A stretch of DNA of 64,000 nucleotides from Gyromitra esculenta (Eukaryota > Ascomycota > Pezizomycetes > Pezizales > Discinaceae), in assembly GCA_038503075.1 (NCBI GenBank), contig JBCAML010000020.1, positions 1,302,001-1,366,000 on the forward strand. The letters are read 5' to 3'. Below the pieces are notes generated by a model. That model searched no databases. It worked only from the letters and a program-made list of their open reading frames with translations, and had not been told where the DNA came from. The position numbers and the translations under genes were made by a program. Positions 1 through 11,704 of the stretch are shown piece after piece (position 1 is the first letter of the stretch; the number at the start of each line of letters is the position of its first letter).

Positions 1-886
1 TAACTCAATGTACTTAGTAGATAGAGAGTTGTGCTTTCCCCCTCCTTCTATTACAAGATTCAACCACGCCCAAAATCCCACTCCTAGCCCTTCCGTATCG
101 CTTCAAGTCTTCCTTAACACGAAAACCGCGAAAATTCACTTAATATCGATCGCCAGCGACCACAAGGTTTATCCATTTACCTACTTCCTCAGGCCTACGA
201 GACCGCAGGACGCATCCATCGTTAATCGAAAGCATCTTCGCCTCACATCTTCGCCTCCTCCAACGCCTTAGGTAATCAACCACTGTACGATGCGTCCAAA
301 TAAAGCAAATATACACAAAAACCAACCATAATAGTCACAAACGATACCGCTCAGATAAGCCCACACTCAAATTCCCTAGCACAACAAAACAGCTCGTCAC
401 TTATGATATCTATATATATACATTAATATATACCGATCTGAGAAATACCTAATAGGTAATTGCATATCCCTTATTCTGTTGCGAAATTCCACTGGTATTT
501 AGAGCAGAGACGGTGTGGTGATTAGCGTGTGCTAGACAGAGTGGGCACACCACCCAAGCATATGAGGTGTCGTCCAGGTCACAGAGCTATATATCAGCAC
601 CCCAGATTCACTGATACTGCCAGTGGCTTCTAATGTGGGTTGGTCGCTATCAACTGGTGCGGCCTCAGTTCCTTTTCTCGTTAAGCCCTGGATTCTGGCA
701 CACACCTGAAATCAGACGATGGGATATAAAAGCATGACGAAAAGGGTCCGGGTTGATACGCCGTTAGCCGGAAGGGACCTTCAAAGGTAGAAAAGGCCCG
801 TGAACCGCAAGACAAAACCCATAGCAGAAGAAAAATTCCATAATAATTTTTTTTACTACGGCACTCCCAAAACATCAGGCGATATT
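1..886. other. gene-less leader of the window
   Basis: I see no supported gene here. A short open frame at 8-271 has no recognisable motif and no intron or context that would make it credible. The last few hundred bases are the presumed promoter of the RING-finger gene that begins at 887. Confidence 0.5.
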
Positions 887-1858
887 ATGGACGACGCGTA
901 CGCTGCCATAACCACCGAGTGGCTTGCGGCAGAATCACCTCCACCCTATACAAGCGATTCGGAGAGCCCCAGCGAGCCGGAGGAGGAGGAGCTTCATTTG
1001 TCTACTACTACTCCGCTGGCTCGATATCCTGAGTTTATGTTCATCTAGGACTCGGGGGAGGATCATATATTTCTTCCCTCCTTAGACGGAGGATTTGAAA
1101 GGATGACTATCGAGGATACCTTTTCGACGGAAGGGATTCCTTCTCCGGGCTGGTACTATATGCTTGAGCCCTTCGTAGGGGTGCTTCACCGGGTCAATGA
1201 GCAAGATGTTTCTCAGACGGGAGAGTCCCAACCATCCCAAACGCCGCCACCTGAGCACCCTACTACTCCAAAAACTCGAACTATCACTAGTGGTGCAAAT
1301 CCGCTATTACAACCGTCCGCCGAGGTTCAGAGCAACTACGAAATCCCAGAAGCGCTTCAATGCTCGCTCTGCGGAGACCGGATAGAAGTTCGGTTCAAAG
1401 AATGCACCCACGGCACATGCAAGGAGTGTCTTATCGGTACCTGGCGCGGTAGACGCAAGAATCACAATCATCTCCCCATTTGGTTCCCTTGTCCGTTCTG
1501 CAGAGCGGAAATCAATCACATTGGCATCCTGTCGGAGTCTCGACAGCCTCGGTCCCTGGGGTTCGGTGATGATTTTGAGTACGCCGACGTTGTTCTCACG
1601 GTGTTTCGGTGGCAGCCGGTCCGGCGGTGGATTGCGTTGAGGGACGAAAGTGTTGCGCGGCTTCTTGGTTTGAATAATGCGTGCGGACTCTTCTCGGTGG
1701 AGCTTAAGGCGTCTGGGACAGTTGTGGTAGAGCGGCTTAAGTTCCCCGCGTTTTTGAAGGCCCCGGTCGGGGTTCTTCCTCCAGGTACTAGTTGGACTTC
1801 TTTCGTTGTATTTTTTTTCCTAGTCTTGAAAAGCGTAAGTAGGGTTTCTGCGGGTTAG
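887..1858 (+). pseudogene. RING-finger (C3HC4) protein, interrupted by one in-frame TAG
   Basis: One reading frame runs from the ATG at 887 to the stop ending at 1858, apart from a single TAG at 1046-1048. The part before the TAG (53 codons) is Ser/Pro/Glu-rich and looks coding. The part after it reopens in the same frame, with an ATG at 1103. The downstream part (251 aa from 1103) carries a RING-HC pattern around residues 87-138: C-x2-C-x10-C-x-H-x2-C-x2-C, then a loop, then C-P-F-C. RING proteins usually act as E3 ubiquitin ligases; no substrate can be inferred. I found no phase-compatible intron that removes the TAG. The gene is therefore a nonsense-mutated copy, a readthrough case, or a shorter gene starting at 1103. 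The C-terminus after about 1785 reads into a T-rich tract resembling a short intron (GTACTAG to CCTAG), so the true 3' end is uncertain. Confidence 0.6.
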
Positions 1859-4800
1859 GGTCGCCTCTGTCAATTCATCGATCTATAGCGAGTGATAGCG
1901 AATGATTATCAAAGGTACTACGGGTGAAAGGGTAAATTTGATGACAGGTGGCGATGTGAGTAAGAGCTGTCAGTCTTTCTTCCCATTCCACAGCTTTCGA
2001 GAGACCTAATAAAAATAGCAAAAAGCGATGAATGCTATGTATCAAGCCTTGGGCAAAGTTAGTTGGTAAAGTTGTGAAATTCAAGCGAGTTTGAGTCCCC
2101 CGAGAAGAAGATCTGCTCCACCACTTATCAAACTTATCCTTGCAGCCGTGGTACATCCCAGCACATTCACGGTAGCTGGAAGAAATGGTGGTAAATGGTG
2201 GAAAAGAAAAAAACAGAAGGAGAGAACCTAAATCTACGTCTCACTTCTTCACCGTTGCTGGGGAGAAGAGGGACAAGTATAACAAGCAACACAGCCTCGA
2301 TCTACATAGGATAAATCAAAGTATTCGATTACTTGTACTTTTGCTCTAGCATAAGTACCTGAAAACAAGGGTAAGGCTTTGGCCAACCAAATTTTGAAGT
2401 GCTGCTGCGGGACGAATTAAAAAACTCGCGATTTTCTCCCACCAATATCGATTATCGAATGAGAGACTTAATAATGGAGGCCTAAGATCAAGAGCATTTC
2501 CACATCCCCCCTTCCTATTTCCGTTTTTGTCGCTACGGTCATTCGTACGTCACTTGGGTGCGGAAGTTTGTTCCAGGCCTGAAGGCCAATGCTTATAATT
2601 CTCCGTTGTCTACTTTGGGATCGATCACGTGGTCAGGGTATCTACCTAAACACAGCAAGTGAATGATTTTTAAAGTTGGTAATGCAGGCATCAAAGTTGA
2701 GTTTTGAAACAACTGCAACTCCAAGCAAGAGGTAATATCTAATCAGTGAGCTAGCGACGAGACCAGCAATATATCCCCCACATTGACCCTTCCTGCGATA
2801 GAATTTCGGAACATTATTGAATGAAATGCCTACTTTTGGTAGGAAGATATATATCAGCTTTTCACACCGGCTAGCTGCGTCTGTTCTTTTATTTGCTTCG
2901 TTATACGTTACCAAGTTAGCTTTCCCCAGCTATCCCTTACGCTGGTAAAGCTGCCAACTACATGTAGTTTGGTGGCTGAGTGCAAGGTCACATTTCAGCC
3001 CCATATCCGGATAGGAAACTCCTCAATACAGCAAGATCATCCATTTATCTACCTGATCGAGGTTGACATCTTTGGCGGCCTCTAAGCATCAGCGTAAGAG
3101 ATAGTGCAAGAATTGATTAAGGTGTACCTATATGTGACCCTATAGTGCAACCAAGGCCTATGAGCAAGCCAGAAATTTGGCAACCACGTGATTTGAGACC
3201 ATGTCTCATACCTGGTATGTTTTCTTCCTGGACTTTTCAAATCCCTGCTCCTCTGTGGAAGTTTATCCAATTCACAAAAACTCACTGATCATATCAAATT
3301 CATCTAATAGAGATTGTCTGATTAGAGTCACCTTATCAAAATTCCATCCACTGTAGGATGAGTAGACCAGCAAAAAAACGGTATACCATACCGTATTATC
3401 TCGCCTAAAGTGAACACGACCAACCGGGGGTTGCCGGCAACTGGCCTAGTTTTTGGTAGGCCGAATCGACGTTGTCAGGCTAGCTCTTAACTTCAAGCAA
3501 TGCTATTCGACAATATTGGCTGAAGCACTGACTTCAAGTCCCCAGGTCCTTTACCAAATCTTCACCAAATCTTTCTCCTGTTTGTATATTACAACAGACA
3601 AAGCATCTATAAATTTTCGCGAATTTAGGGGCATTGGTCTTCATTCTGTTGTTGTTGAATTGATAGATTCAAACCCTAATCCTGAAAACTATATTCGAAT
3701 ATTGATTTGGTCTAAGCTACCCCCGATCAGTCGTGTTCACTATAGGCGAGATAATACGGTATTCACTTCTGACACCGCACATCCCCTCAGCCTCTATCTA
3801 ATGGTATCATCTGATACCCATGTTATGGAATATATTCGCGACCGAGAATGTCCACTCCATAAAGCAATTGCGATCCACGGGTTTAGCCACCTTTGGCAGC
3901 CAGCTACCCATCAAACTTGGAAGAAATAGCAACACATTCAGTATTTCACGGGATAATCGGACCCCCTTATCGAGACTTGAAAGGGCACTGGGTGCTTACT
4001 TTATATATTGGAGGATTGAATCTTTGGTTTACCAAGCCACGCATCAATTTACCGCTTAGAGGTGGATGGTATTGATCTTTTCCCGTCCTTCATGCTTATC
4101 TTATCTTATCCGCCCAATCTCGATCTAAAGATTCTAACCTCCTGAAACATTTGATAGCCTCGCTTAGATGCCATAATTTCTAAACAACTCCCACCTCGCG
4201 AACGTAGAGCGCCTCGTCCATCCTCTCATGCAGGCTTTGTGTACAGTCACAATTGAATTCAGCTACCACATTGGTTGAATACGCGGTCGTAGGCTAATAT
4301 AGTCGACAGCTGGCCGTATCATACACGACTTGTGGGGGGAATGTTGGCTTAGGATATCTTCGTCAGTGCAATGACTCGAGGCTACCTATACGGCTACCTG
4401 CCTGTATGTTTCACGTGCCCTGCGTTTCTGTAGACGCCCTGCACAGACAGACAGACGTCAAATGGATATTTGACATCTCGAATGTCTCCAACCCGCAGAG
4501 AGCGGGTGATAGTCAGCAATTGAACTTCTTCAGCCCTATATCCCTCTCGTGCCAAACCCATGGTGAATCTCACTTCACGATGTCACTCTCAGCCACTACT
4601 CTAGATTGGTAGACACGCCATGATAGGGCCACTCTGATATCAGAGCTTATGATGACCACATGAGCCTCAAGCCCATGGCCCAGTCACTCCCTCCCAGAGA
4701 TCATTGGCTACTGCTTTTTTCCTGTGGAGCCTTGCAGCGGGGCTGAAAGGCATCCGGTATCCCTCCCGAGACTTCGTGTCCCACTTTCTCTCTTATCCCT

Positions 4801-4994
4801 CGTCATACCTTACCCACATGTACCAACCTTCCGGGAGCTTGGTGCGAGTCTATTTTTCTTAAAAGCTTTTTATTTCCGCGACTGATCACTAGCTTCCTTT
4901 CGTGTCTCGACACATCTTCGCTGCCCGCGGCCCGCGACTTCCTTGCCAGAATCGAACACCCGAAAACTCACTATTCGCACCTTCCATTCCAACG
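1859..4994. other. gene-less stretch between RING gene and receptor gene
   Basis: No gene is supported. It holds a CGAGTGATA site (1889-1897), a TACATGTA site inside a 14-bp perfect palindrome (2956-2969), and the MITE at 3391-3759. The 158-codon open frame at 3453-3929 lies mostly inside the MITE and has no family motif. Confidence 0.5.
3391..3759. mobile_element. MITE-like element, 369 bp, TA target duplication
   Basis: The first 30 bases (3391-3420) and the reverse complement of the last 30 (3730-3759) agree at 29 positions. Both begin CCGTATTATCTCGCC, and weaker similarity continues inwards (a shared CGGGGGT). The element is bordered by TA at 3389-3390 and at 3760-3761, as expected of Tc1/mariner-type insertion. 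There is no transposase, so it would be non-autonomous. Its ends resemble those of the element at 63329-63696 (CCGTATAATCTCGG), and the two have nearly the same length, but their interiors differ. Confidence 0.75.
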
Positions 4995-7131
4995 ATGTCG
5001 GCAACCATCTCTGCGCGGGCATCGACGCAGACGTCTTTTCTAACCCCAGACCGGATTCTGCTCATGGTAGGCTAGCTAAGGAAGTACCTTGGGGGGGCGC
5101 GACGGTGTTCTGCGGCTAACACGATATTCTTCAACAGAACAACATGAGCGCAATCCTAGCAGGCGTATCATTAGTATTCTGCCTCGCGGTCCTCGGACTT
5201 GTCGCATTAATATTTTCGAATCGGGAGTCGAAGAAAACATTAGATCGTCTATCGTTCCGGTTGTTAGTCTACGCATTGATATCCAAGTGAGCCCACACAA
5301 AAAGAAAAAAGAGCCAGCCCGGATACGTACCGCAATCAACAGCATCTGATATTTGCATATTCTTTTTTTAGTTGCATTTACTCTATCGGATATATAATCT
5401 GCGTTAAAGTTAATCCGGGGGTGAGCTTAACTATATTTCCTTTTTTTTTCGCGTGATCCTAGTCTCATTTTTTCTTATTTTCATTTTCATTTCATTTCCA
5501 GGTACAGAGAATCAAAAATTACGTTGCCTGTTGCCCGTTTGGTAGCTGATATCCACCTTTTTTTTCGGCTTTGCCATAGTTTTGGTGTGGTGAGCAATTC
5601 ATTCAGGCTATGGATTCGAATATAGCTATGGAGTGCTAAGAATAGATCGATAATTAGTTGCTGGAGTCTGGTTAATTCAATTCTGGCTTGGTACTATCCT
5701 CCCTCCCCCACTGCAAAGAATATAATTTACTAAACGGATCTTAGGTGTTACAAACTGGTTCATCTTATGCATTGCATTGAACCTCCAACTCGTCCTCGTG
5801 CATTCCCTCAATGGTCTTGCCCTTGAGAAATACTACATCGGTGGAACATTTCTGCTGAACCTCGCAATCACTCTACCACCCCGTAAGTGATTCTCGGGCC
5901 ACGTTATCTCCATACTAACAATCATAGTGATCAAGGGCAAGTTCGGCTGGGACCCAGTCATCAAAGTCTGCTGGCTCACTTCAGACAGTTCGCATGATCG
6001 CCTGATTTGGCAGATCAGCACACAGATATTCTGGATTTTGTTTGCTGTCGCGATTACGTTCGTGTGTGCGCTTGTTACGATGGCATACCTCTATAAGCAC
6101 AAGGTACGAAACACAGTGCACACTAAAAAAGCCTACATTATTCATTCGCGTTCATAGTTCCCTACCAAAACCTCGTCGATAAGCACAAACAGCGTTGCTC
6201 GGATGAAGTCGATACAGCGATTCCAAGGCATCCCAATGCTCGACGGGCATGGAAAGCCCATGATCGATGGGAAGAAACTGAGGCGTAGCGCAACAACGTT
6301 AGCTAGTCGCAGCCTATCAAGCAATCGTAGATTCCGAAATATCATCCTCAGAATATGCAAGCCTGCCCTGCCCTACCCTGCCCACCCACGGGGCGAACAC
6401 AGCTAACACACACGCCACAGCCATCTACCCTGTAGTAATGGTAGTACTAAACCTCGTACGACTCTCCTTCTCCCTTTCCTACTTTACCAACCACTTGTAT
6501 CTTAACCAAAAACCAGTTCATCACAATCGCCGACATCCGGATCAGCACTACCGAAGGAATCTACACTCTCGACGACTACTACCTCTGTAACCCCTCCCTT
6601 TCCCCTCCCCCATACCAAACCAAACCTACCTCCTCCCAATCACTAACCGTATAAGATATCGTCTACTACGCATTCTACGGCGGCCGCGGAATTTTCTACG
6701 CCCTAATCGCACTCGTCGACCCATCCATCCTGCGCGGCATCCGCGTGTGGCGCGGTCTCCATTGCCATGACGACGACGACGACCTCTCGCTCGACTTCAC
6801 CCTCGGCGGCGGAATCATCGGCGTCCAGGCAGAGATCATCCGGTTTGTCGAAGAGCTGGGACTGTATCCTGGTGGTGGTAGGAACAGCCGGAATAACTCG
6901 GACTTTACTACTTATGGTGGTGGTGGTGCGTTTGTGGTAGAGCCAGAGCCAGAGCGAAGCACGTTAGGGCCGACGAGAACCGGTACGGATGAAGTTGCTG
7001 GACTACCGGGGGAGGAGGAGCGGCGGGTAGAGGTGGATTTGGAGATGCAGAGGGAGGAGGAGATGCGGCAAGTGAGGCAGGATAGGATGGATCAGTTGCA
7101 GGCTGTGAGACAGGTTAGGAGGCAGATTTAA
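4995..7131 (+). CDS. seven-transmembrane receptor-like protein (putative fungal GPCR)
   Basis: I read ten exons: 4995-5066, 5138-5286, 5372-5420, about 5546-5589, 5745-5882, 5928-6103, 6158-6356, 6421-6440, 6517-6586 and 6656-7131. The peptide shows successive hydrophobic helices with receptor-like motifs: MSAILAGVSLVFCLAVLGLV, LLVYALISNCIYSIGYIICV, NWFILCIALNLQLVLVH, then a KGKFGWDP extracellular loop with a conserved Cys-Trp, IFWILFAVAITFVCALVTM, RISIYPVVM and IVYYAFYGGRGIFYALIALVDP. A charged cytoplasmic tail of about 130 residues follows. The arrangement resembles fungal Git3/cAMP-receptor-like GPCRs; the ligand is unknown. Intron 7 is GC-AG (donor GCAAGC at 6357), and it is needed to keep the RISIYP motif in frame. 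Exon 8 is only 20 nt. The exon 4/5 junction is off by one base as read, so either another small exon, a frameshift or a base error lies at 5590-5744. Confidence 0.72.
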
Positions 7132-10100
7132 CGTGGAATGGGTTACCTTTGACCATTGGATTGCTGTATTTAACTGTTTAGGAGGCTGTGGGGTGGGTGG
7201 GCGATTTCACTATGTAGTGGATATTTTTTGTTTGTTTTTTCTGTAATGGTGGAATCGCCCAACTTTGTTCCGTGGATGCATGGGGGTAGATGCGATTTGT
7301 ACAGACGATGGGTTATGACGGCGTATAGTGCATAAGTGGGATTTATTTTGGCATTCTATTTAGAGAAAAAGCGTGTTATTTAGATATATAAGTTTGCTTT
7401 CGAGATATCATAGTGTAAGGAAAGCTGGTACGGCAGCAACGGGTCGAAATGTATCTGTAAACTGCAGTATTATTGTGGTCTGGTAATATATTTATGGAGT
7501 CGAGGCTATCGGATCTAGAGTAACCTGCGTTACATGATAATGCTCTGCTGGAGGCGAAAGCTCTGTATATCTTCAGTTCATCAGCCAATAAAAATATCCC
7601 ACGGACACCCTTACAAATTCAGAAAAGTCACCCAGTTTCTCCCTTCCCTTCATCTCCATGTGTTGATTCGATAGGAAGACGTCCAAAGCACTGAAAAGAG
7701 CAAGATCAACATAACCAAAATAATAGACGCCAAACAGGGAGGGAGGAAAAATACCGCCCAAGAAACCACATCTCCTACACGTCAATCCAGCCATGCAAGC
7801 CGAGTGACCACACATGACAAAACCAACAAAAGACAAAAAATAAATATCCAAAGTAGAAAGGCGTTGCACCAGTCTATATAGGAAAACAATCATACGTATA
7901 TCCAACCCCCTTCCGGATTCTGGTAAAGGCTGAGCCTCAAAAAAACGTACGCAGCTGACGAATCGCCACCCAGGAGCCTACTGATCCAAGTCCCATGGTC
8001 TAGCATTCCGATAAGGATCTGTGTAACGGAGACGAGGCCTACGGAGGGAGGGGGGGCTTGGTTTGAACGTTTCTCAGCCCGAAACCCACACCTACATGTG
8101 TTAAGCTTTCTTTTCGCTTAGCCATGCAAAGAAAGGGATTCCTAGACGAAGATACCCAGCCCTTATTGACAGTCACAATGGAGAGTAGACAAGGCTGGAA
8201 GGTTGGCCTTGAAGAAATGCACTTCCAGTATCACGTTAATCATGATGGTAATAACAGTCCCACGATACCGATACCCCAACCTCGAATCGCTTGTGTGCTA
8301 ACCGTCGTTACGTGTGGTCAAGGGATTATTTATCCCATATGGGATTGATATCGTGAGCATGGGTGCACACATACGATGAACGCGTTATCGATATGATTGA
8401 CCAGTACCAAGCCAAGCCCACCATTCAAGGTATATAGCCAATCGGAATATACGAAACCCACGCGTCGGACTGTCCGAGCAACATCTGCTGCATAAGACAC
8501 AGACGAGCCTAGAAGAAAAGAACTCAAGGTTGTGCAAGATGCCGTCACGTCAGAGTGTCACCGAAAAGCGAAAATCGGCTCAGAAGCGCATGGGAAGCGA
8601 GTGCAACGTTGCTGATCCGGAATCACACGTAATGGAATTCCATGGCATAGTTATTTCCAGCCTCATGCCCCAGGTGCAAACACCTGAATGTCGACCTTTG
8701 CCCGGGCCAGGCGGGGAGAGAAGAAGATTCGCCTGCGTCGTCAGTCAGCGGTGGGGATTGATATCCAGTCGTCAAGCCTTTCGAAGGCTAGAAGTAGTGA
8801 TACTATTAATACGCTGAAAATCACTCATTCTCGGTGTCTCGGTCCCCGAATTCTAGAGTACTACAGATCAATTCTTCTCCCATAGCAACGGTAGCCAACA
8901 AAGACACAAAGTGTACTTTTATCCGGCCTACAACTGCTGAAGTGAACTTTCCAAGACATATAGCCAACGAAATCGGCATCCTAATCTGCCTTACTACTCT
9001 TCTGGAGCCTACTGGGGTAGAAGCCTAATGTGCATTTCCCTACACATTAGACGGTAGGTAGGCATACCCAAATGGTACCCAGGAGAAAATAGCCCTCAAG
9101 GCATTCATTCCTTTGCGCCATAAACCCAAAGCCGCAACGCCGAATTTCGCGACAAACATCACAGGACCGACGAAGATGGTCAGAGAGCTACAATCTGCGA
9201 ATAAATCGACGCGTGGAAGGTTGCTGAGCCTTCTGCAGCAGCGGCTCTAGCAAGCACAAATTTGGACCAAACCACGTGTACCATTCCTCCCCTCAAGGAT
9301 GCCTTGCTTGGCAGGGCCCTTTTTAACCCTTGAGAGTAATTCAAGCAGCCAGGCTCTAGTATTCAAAACAGATTCCTTTCAGGGATTAAATATTTCCGCA
9401 GCGAACCAGGAAATCGGATTAGAGTCGAGCTAGTCTCGATGCGGACCTACTAACCCCCAGCAAATCCTAATCTGATAAGCAATACGAGGCTCAACCTCGT
9501 CATCTTTTTTTTTCTCTTTCTTTCGGGTTTGCCGAAACTGATATTGTACTGGCTCCATGTGCTGCAGTGCAAAACAAACATCTGCATAGAACCCTCTGAT
9601 TTAAGCTTCTTTTAACTTTTTCGATGCGATCCCGGGTAGGCAGGCGATTTGTAGGGTGAGCCGCGGATGAATAAACTTCCGCAAAGCATATAGCCATGCA
9701 TGGCCCTCACCAATCCAAAGTAACAACTTACCCAAACCGGCTAACTAGCCCCCATAAAAAGCTTTCTATGGGTGAGCTCATAGATGCAACGCTGACTCAA
9801 TGAACATTGACTGTTTTGGGGGGATTTTACCGCACATGGCGCCCTGCACTTTGTTCACGAACCTAGGGCTTCTGTCTAACACTCGAAGGTTTATGTAGTA
9901 CGCCTTGAGTTTTAAGGACTTGGGAGGGAGGCTCTGAAGGAAATAAGAATGAAAAAGCTGTCTGGTCGTCCAATCAGGACATAAACTAGCGCATGGTCCA
10001 AGGTGCTGCAGACACGTTCGCAAAGTCATTTCCAAAGAAGAGTGGCTGCGCTATGTGTAACATGGGGAGGGGGGAAATGTACATACGTACCACCTTCACT

Positions 10101-10695
10101 AACTTGTGGGTTCGGGGCCGGGGGAATTTAACGGCTAATCTAACGGTCTACCAAGCGAAAGCTTCGCCAATTCTTGGTGCCGTACTATTTAGACAAAAAG
10201 TGGCTTCCCTACGTGAGCTAATGATATCCCTAGAATAGGTGCTCGAAGTGGTGAGGAGGGAGGGAAGAAAAACAATAAGCCTCTGGGTACGCGTAATGCA
10301 CTTGGCCGATGCATGAGGAAGGGTAGGTTATTTTTTTATTGGGGGTGGATTGTACTGATATTCATGGCCAACATCGTTTAATCGGGGTTTGGGGTTCCGA
10401 CTCTCCAGCTGCGCCCCGCAAAGGTGCTAACACACTAACTGCCACACGCAACATGTAGAGGGCCAAGAAGGAAACCCTGCTGTAAGCCAGAGATGAAATT
10501 CACTTTAAGAAGCCCGGCATCTCCTCGATCAATAAACCTAACTCTCACTCACTCATCAGTCAATCCAGCTAACATCCAGCACTCAGACCATTACAATACT
10601 CAAAGGTTCCCCTAAGACTCAGTTCTTGATTCGCCTCTAGAGAGCCTTTATACCGAGTCCATTTCAAGCCTAGATTTGTTTATATCCGATCAACA
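7132..10695. other. gene-less stretch
   Basis: I see no supported gene. Several open frames of 60-110 codons occur on both strands (for example 7573-7905 minus, 8124-8348 plus), but none has a motif, a convincing start context or plausible splice extension. About 200 bases before 10696 are C/T- and A-rich and are the likely promoter and leader of the RTA1-like gene. Confidence 0.5.
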
Positions 10696-11704
10696 ATGTA
10701 CAACAAAACCACTGTCCCCGATAACTACCCTTGTACATGGGATACATGTACTTTCGATACCTCTAGCTTCGACTACCGACCTTCAATTGCGTTGAACAGC
10801 TTGCTACTTTCACTTTTTGGCATCTCCCTTGTCTTGAATATAATTCAGGGTGTCGCTTTCAAGACATGGGGGTTCCTAATTGCCATGATCTTTGGTAATA
10901 TCGCCGAGATCATTGGATACGGCGGACGTATTTGGGCATATAGTGATCCATGGGCGGATGGTGTAAGTGAAATCCAGCATTCTTGTCCGACATATTGATA
11001 CTAAAAAACTACTAGTTCTTGATCCAAATATGTTGCTTGACTATTGCACCCGCCTTCTTCGCTGCTGGAATTTACCTCTGCTTGTCTAGAATGTGAGTCT
11101 TCAAAGCTAGCCCCTCAGTCCTTTCAACATAACTAATAAGGAATCTAGCGTGGTCGTCTTTGGCGCCGAGATCTCAAGAATCCCACCAAAGGCCTACACC
11201 TATATCTTCGTCACCTGCGATTTCATCTCACTATGCCTGCAAGGCGCCGGCGGCGGTATTGCATCCGTCTCGTCTCAAAATGGCAAGGCGCCCACCCTCG
11301 GGACCAACATCATGTTGGCCGGTCTCTCCTTCCAGGTCTTCACCCTCGGCCTCTTCATCATCCTCTGCGCCGAATATGCATTCCGCGTGGTTCGCACCGG
11401 CGGCGTCCTCAACTCCACACACGCCAAGCTCCGAAACTCCAAGAAATTCCGCGCCTTCCTGTGCGCCTTGTCTCTCAGCACGATCTTCATCCTGATCCGT
11501 TCCATCTACCGTGTCATCGAGCTGGCGCAGGGCTGGAATGGGGAGCTGATCGGGAATCAGACGCTCTTCTTCGTGCTCGAGGGGATCATGGTTACGTTTG
11601 CCGTGCTCATCTTGAATATTTTCCATCCGGGGTGGTGTTTCGCGGAGAGCTACAGACCCAGCGGGAAGACTGATGAAGATGGCTCTGAGATGAGGAGCTT
11701 GTAA
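10696..11704 (+). CDS. RTA1-like multi-spanning membrane protein
   Basis: Three exons, 10696-10962, 11016-11092 and 11149-11704, join cleanly in phase (a branch-like AACTAAT lies before exon 3) and give 299 aa. The protein has about seven membrane segments and hallmarks of the fungal RTA1 family: an EIIGYGGR motif after the second helix, then a segment with ISLCLQGAGGG, an NIMLAG turn, and a last helix followed by HPGWCF. RTA1/RSB1-type proteins reside in the plasma membrane or ER and are linked to lipid-translocation phenotypes and resistance to toxic lipids or sterol inhibitors. The substrate of this member cannot be deduced. The N-terminus (MYNKTTVPDNYPCTWDTC) is short and Cys-containing, typical of the family. 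The start chosen is the first ATG after a CAACA leader. Confidence 0.9.

Noticed and set aside
3453..3929. 158-codon open frame on the plus strand
   Set aside because: Most of it lies inside the MITE, crosses its right end, and shows no domain or codon pattern of a gene.
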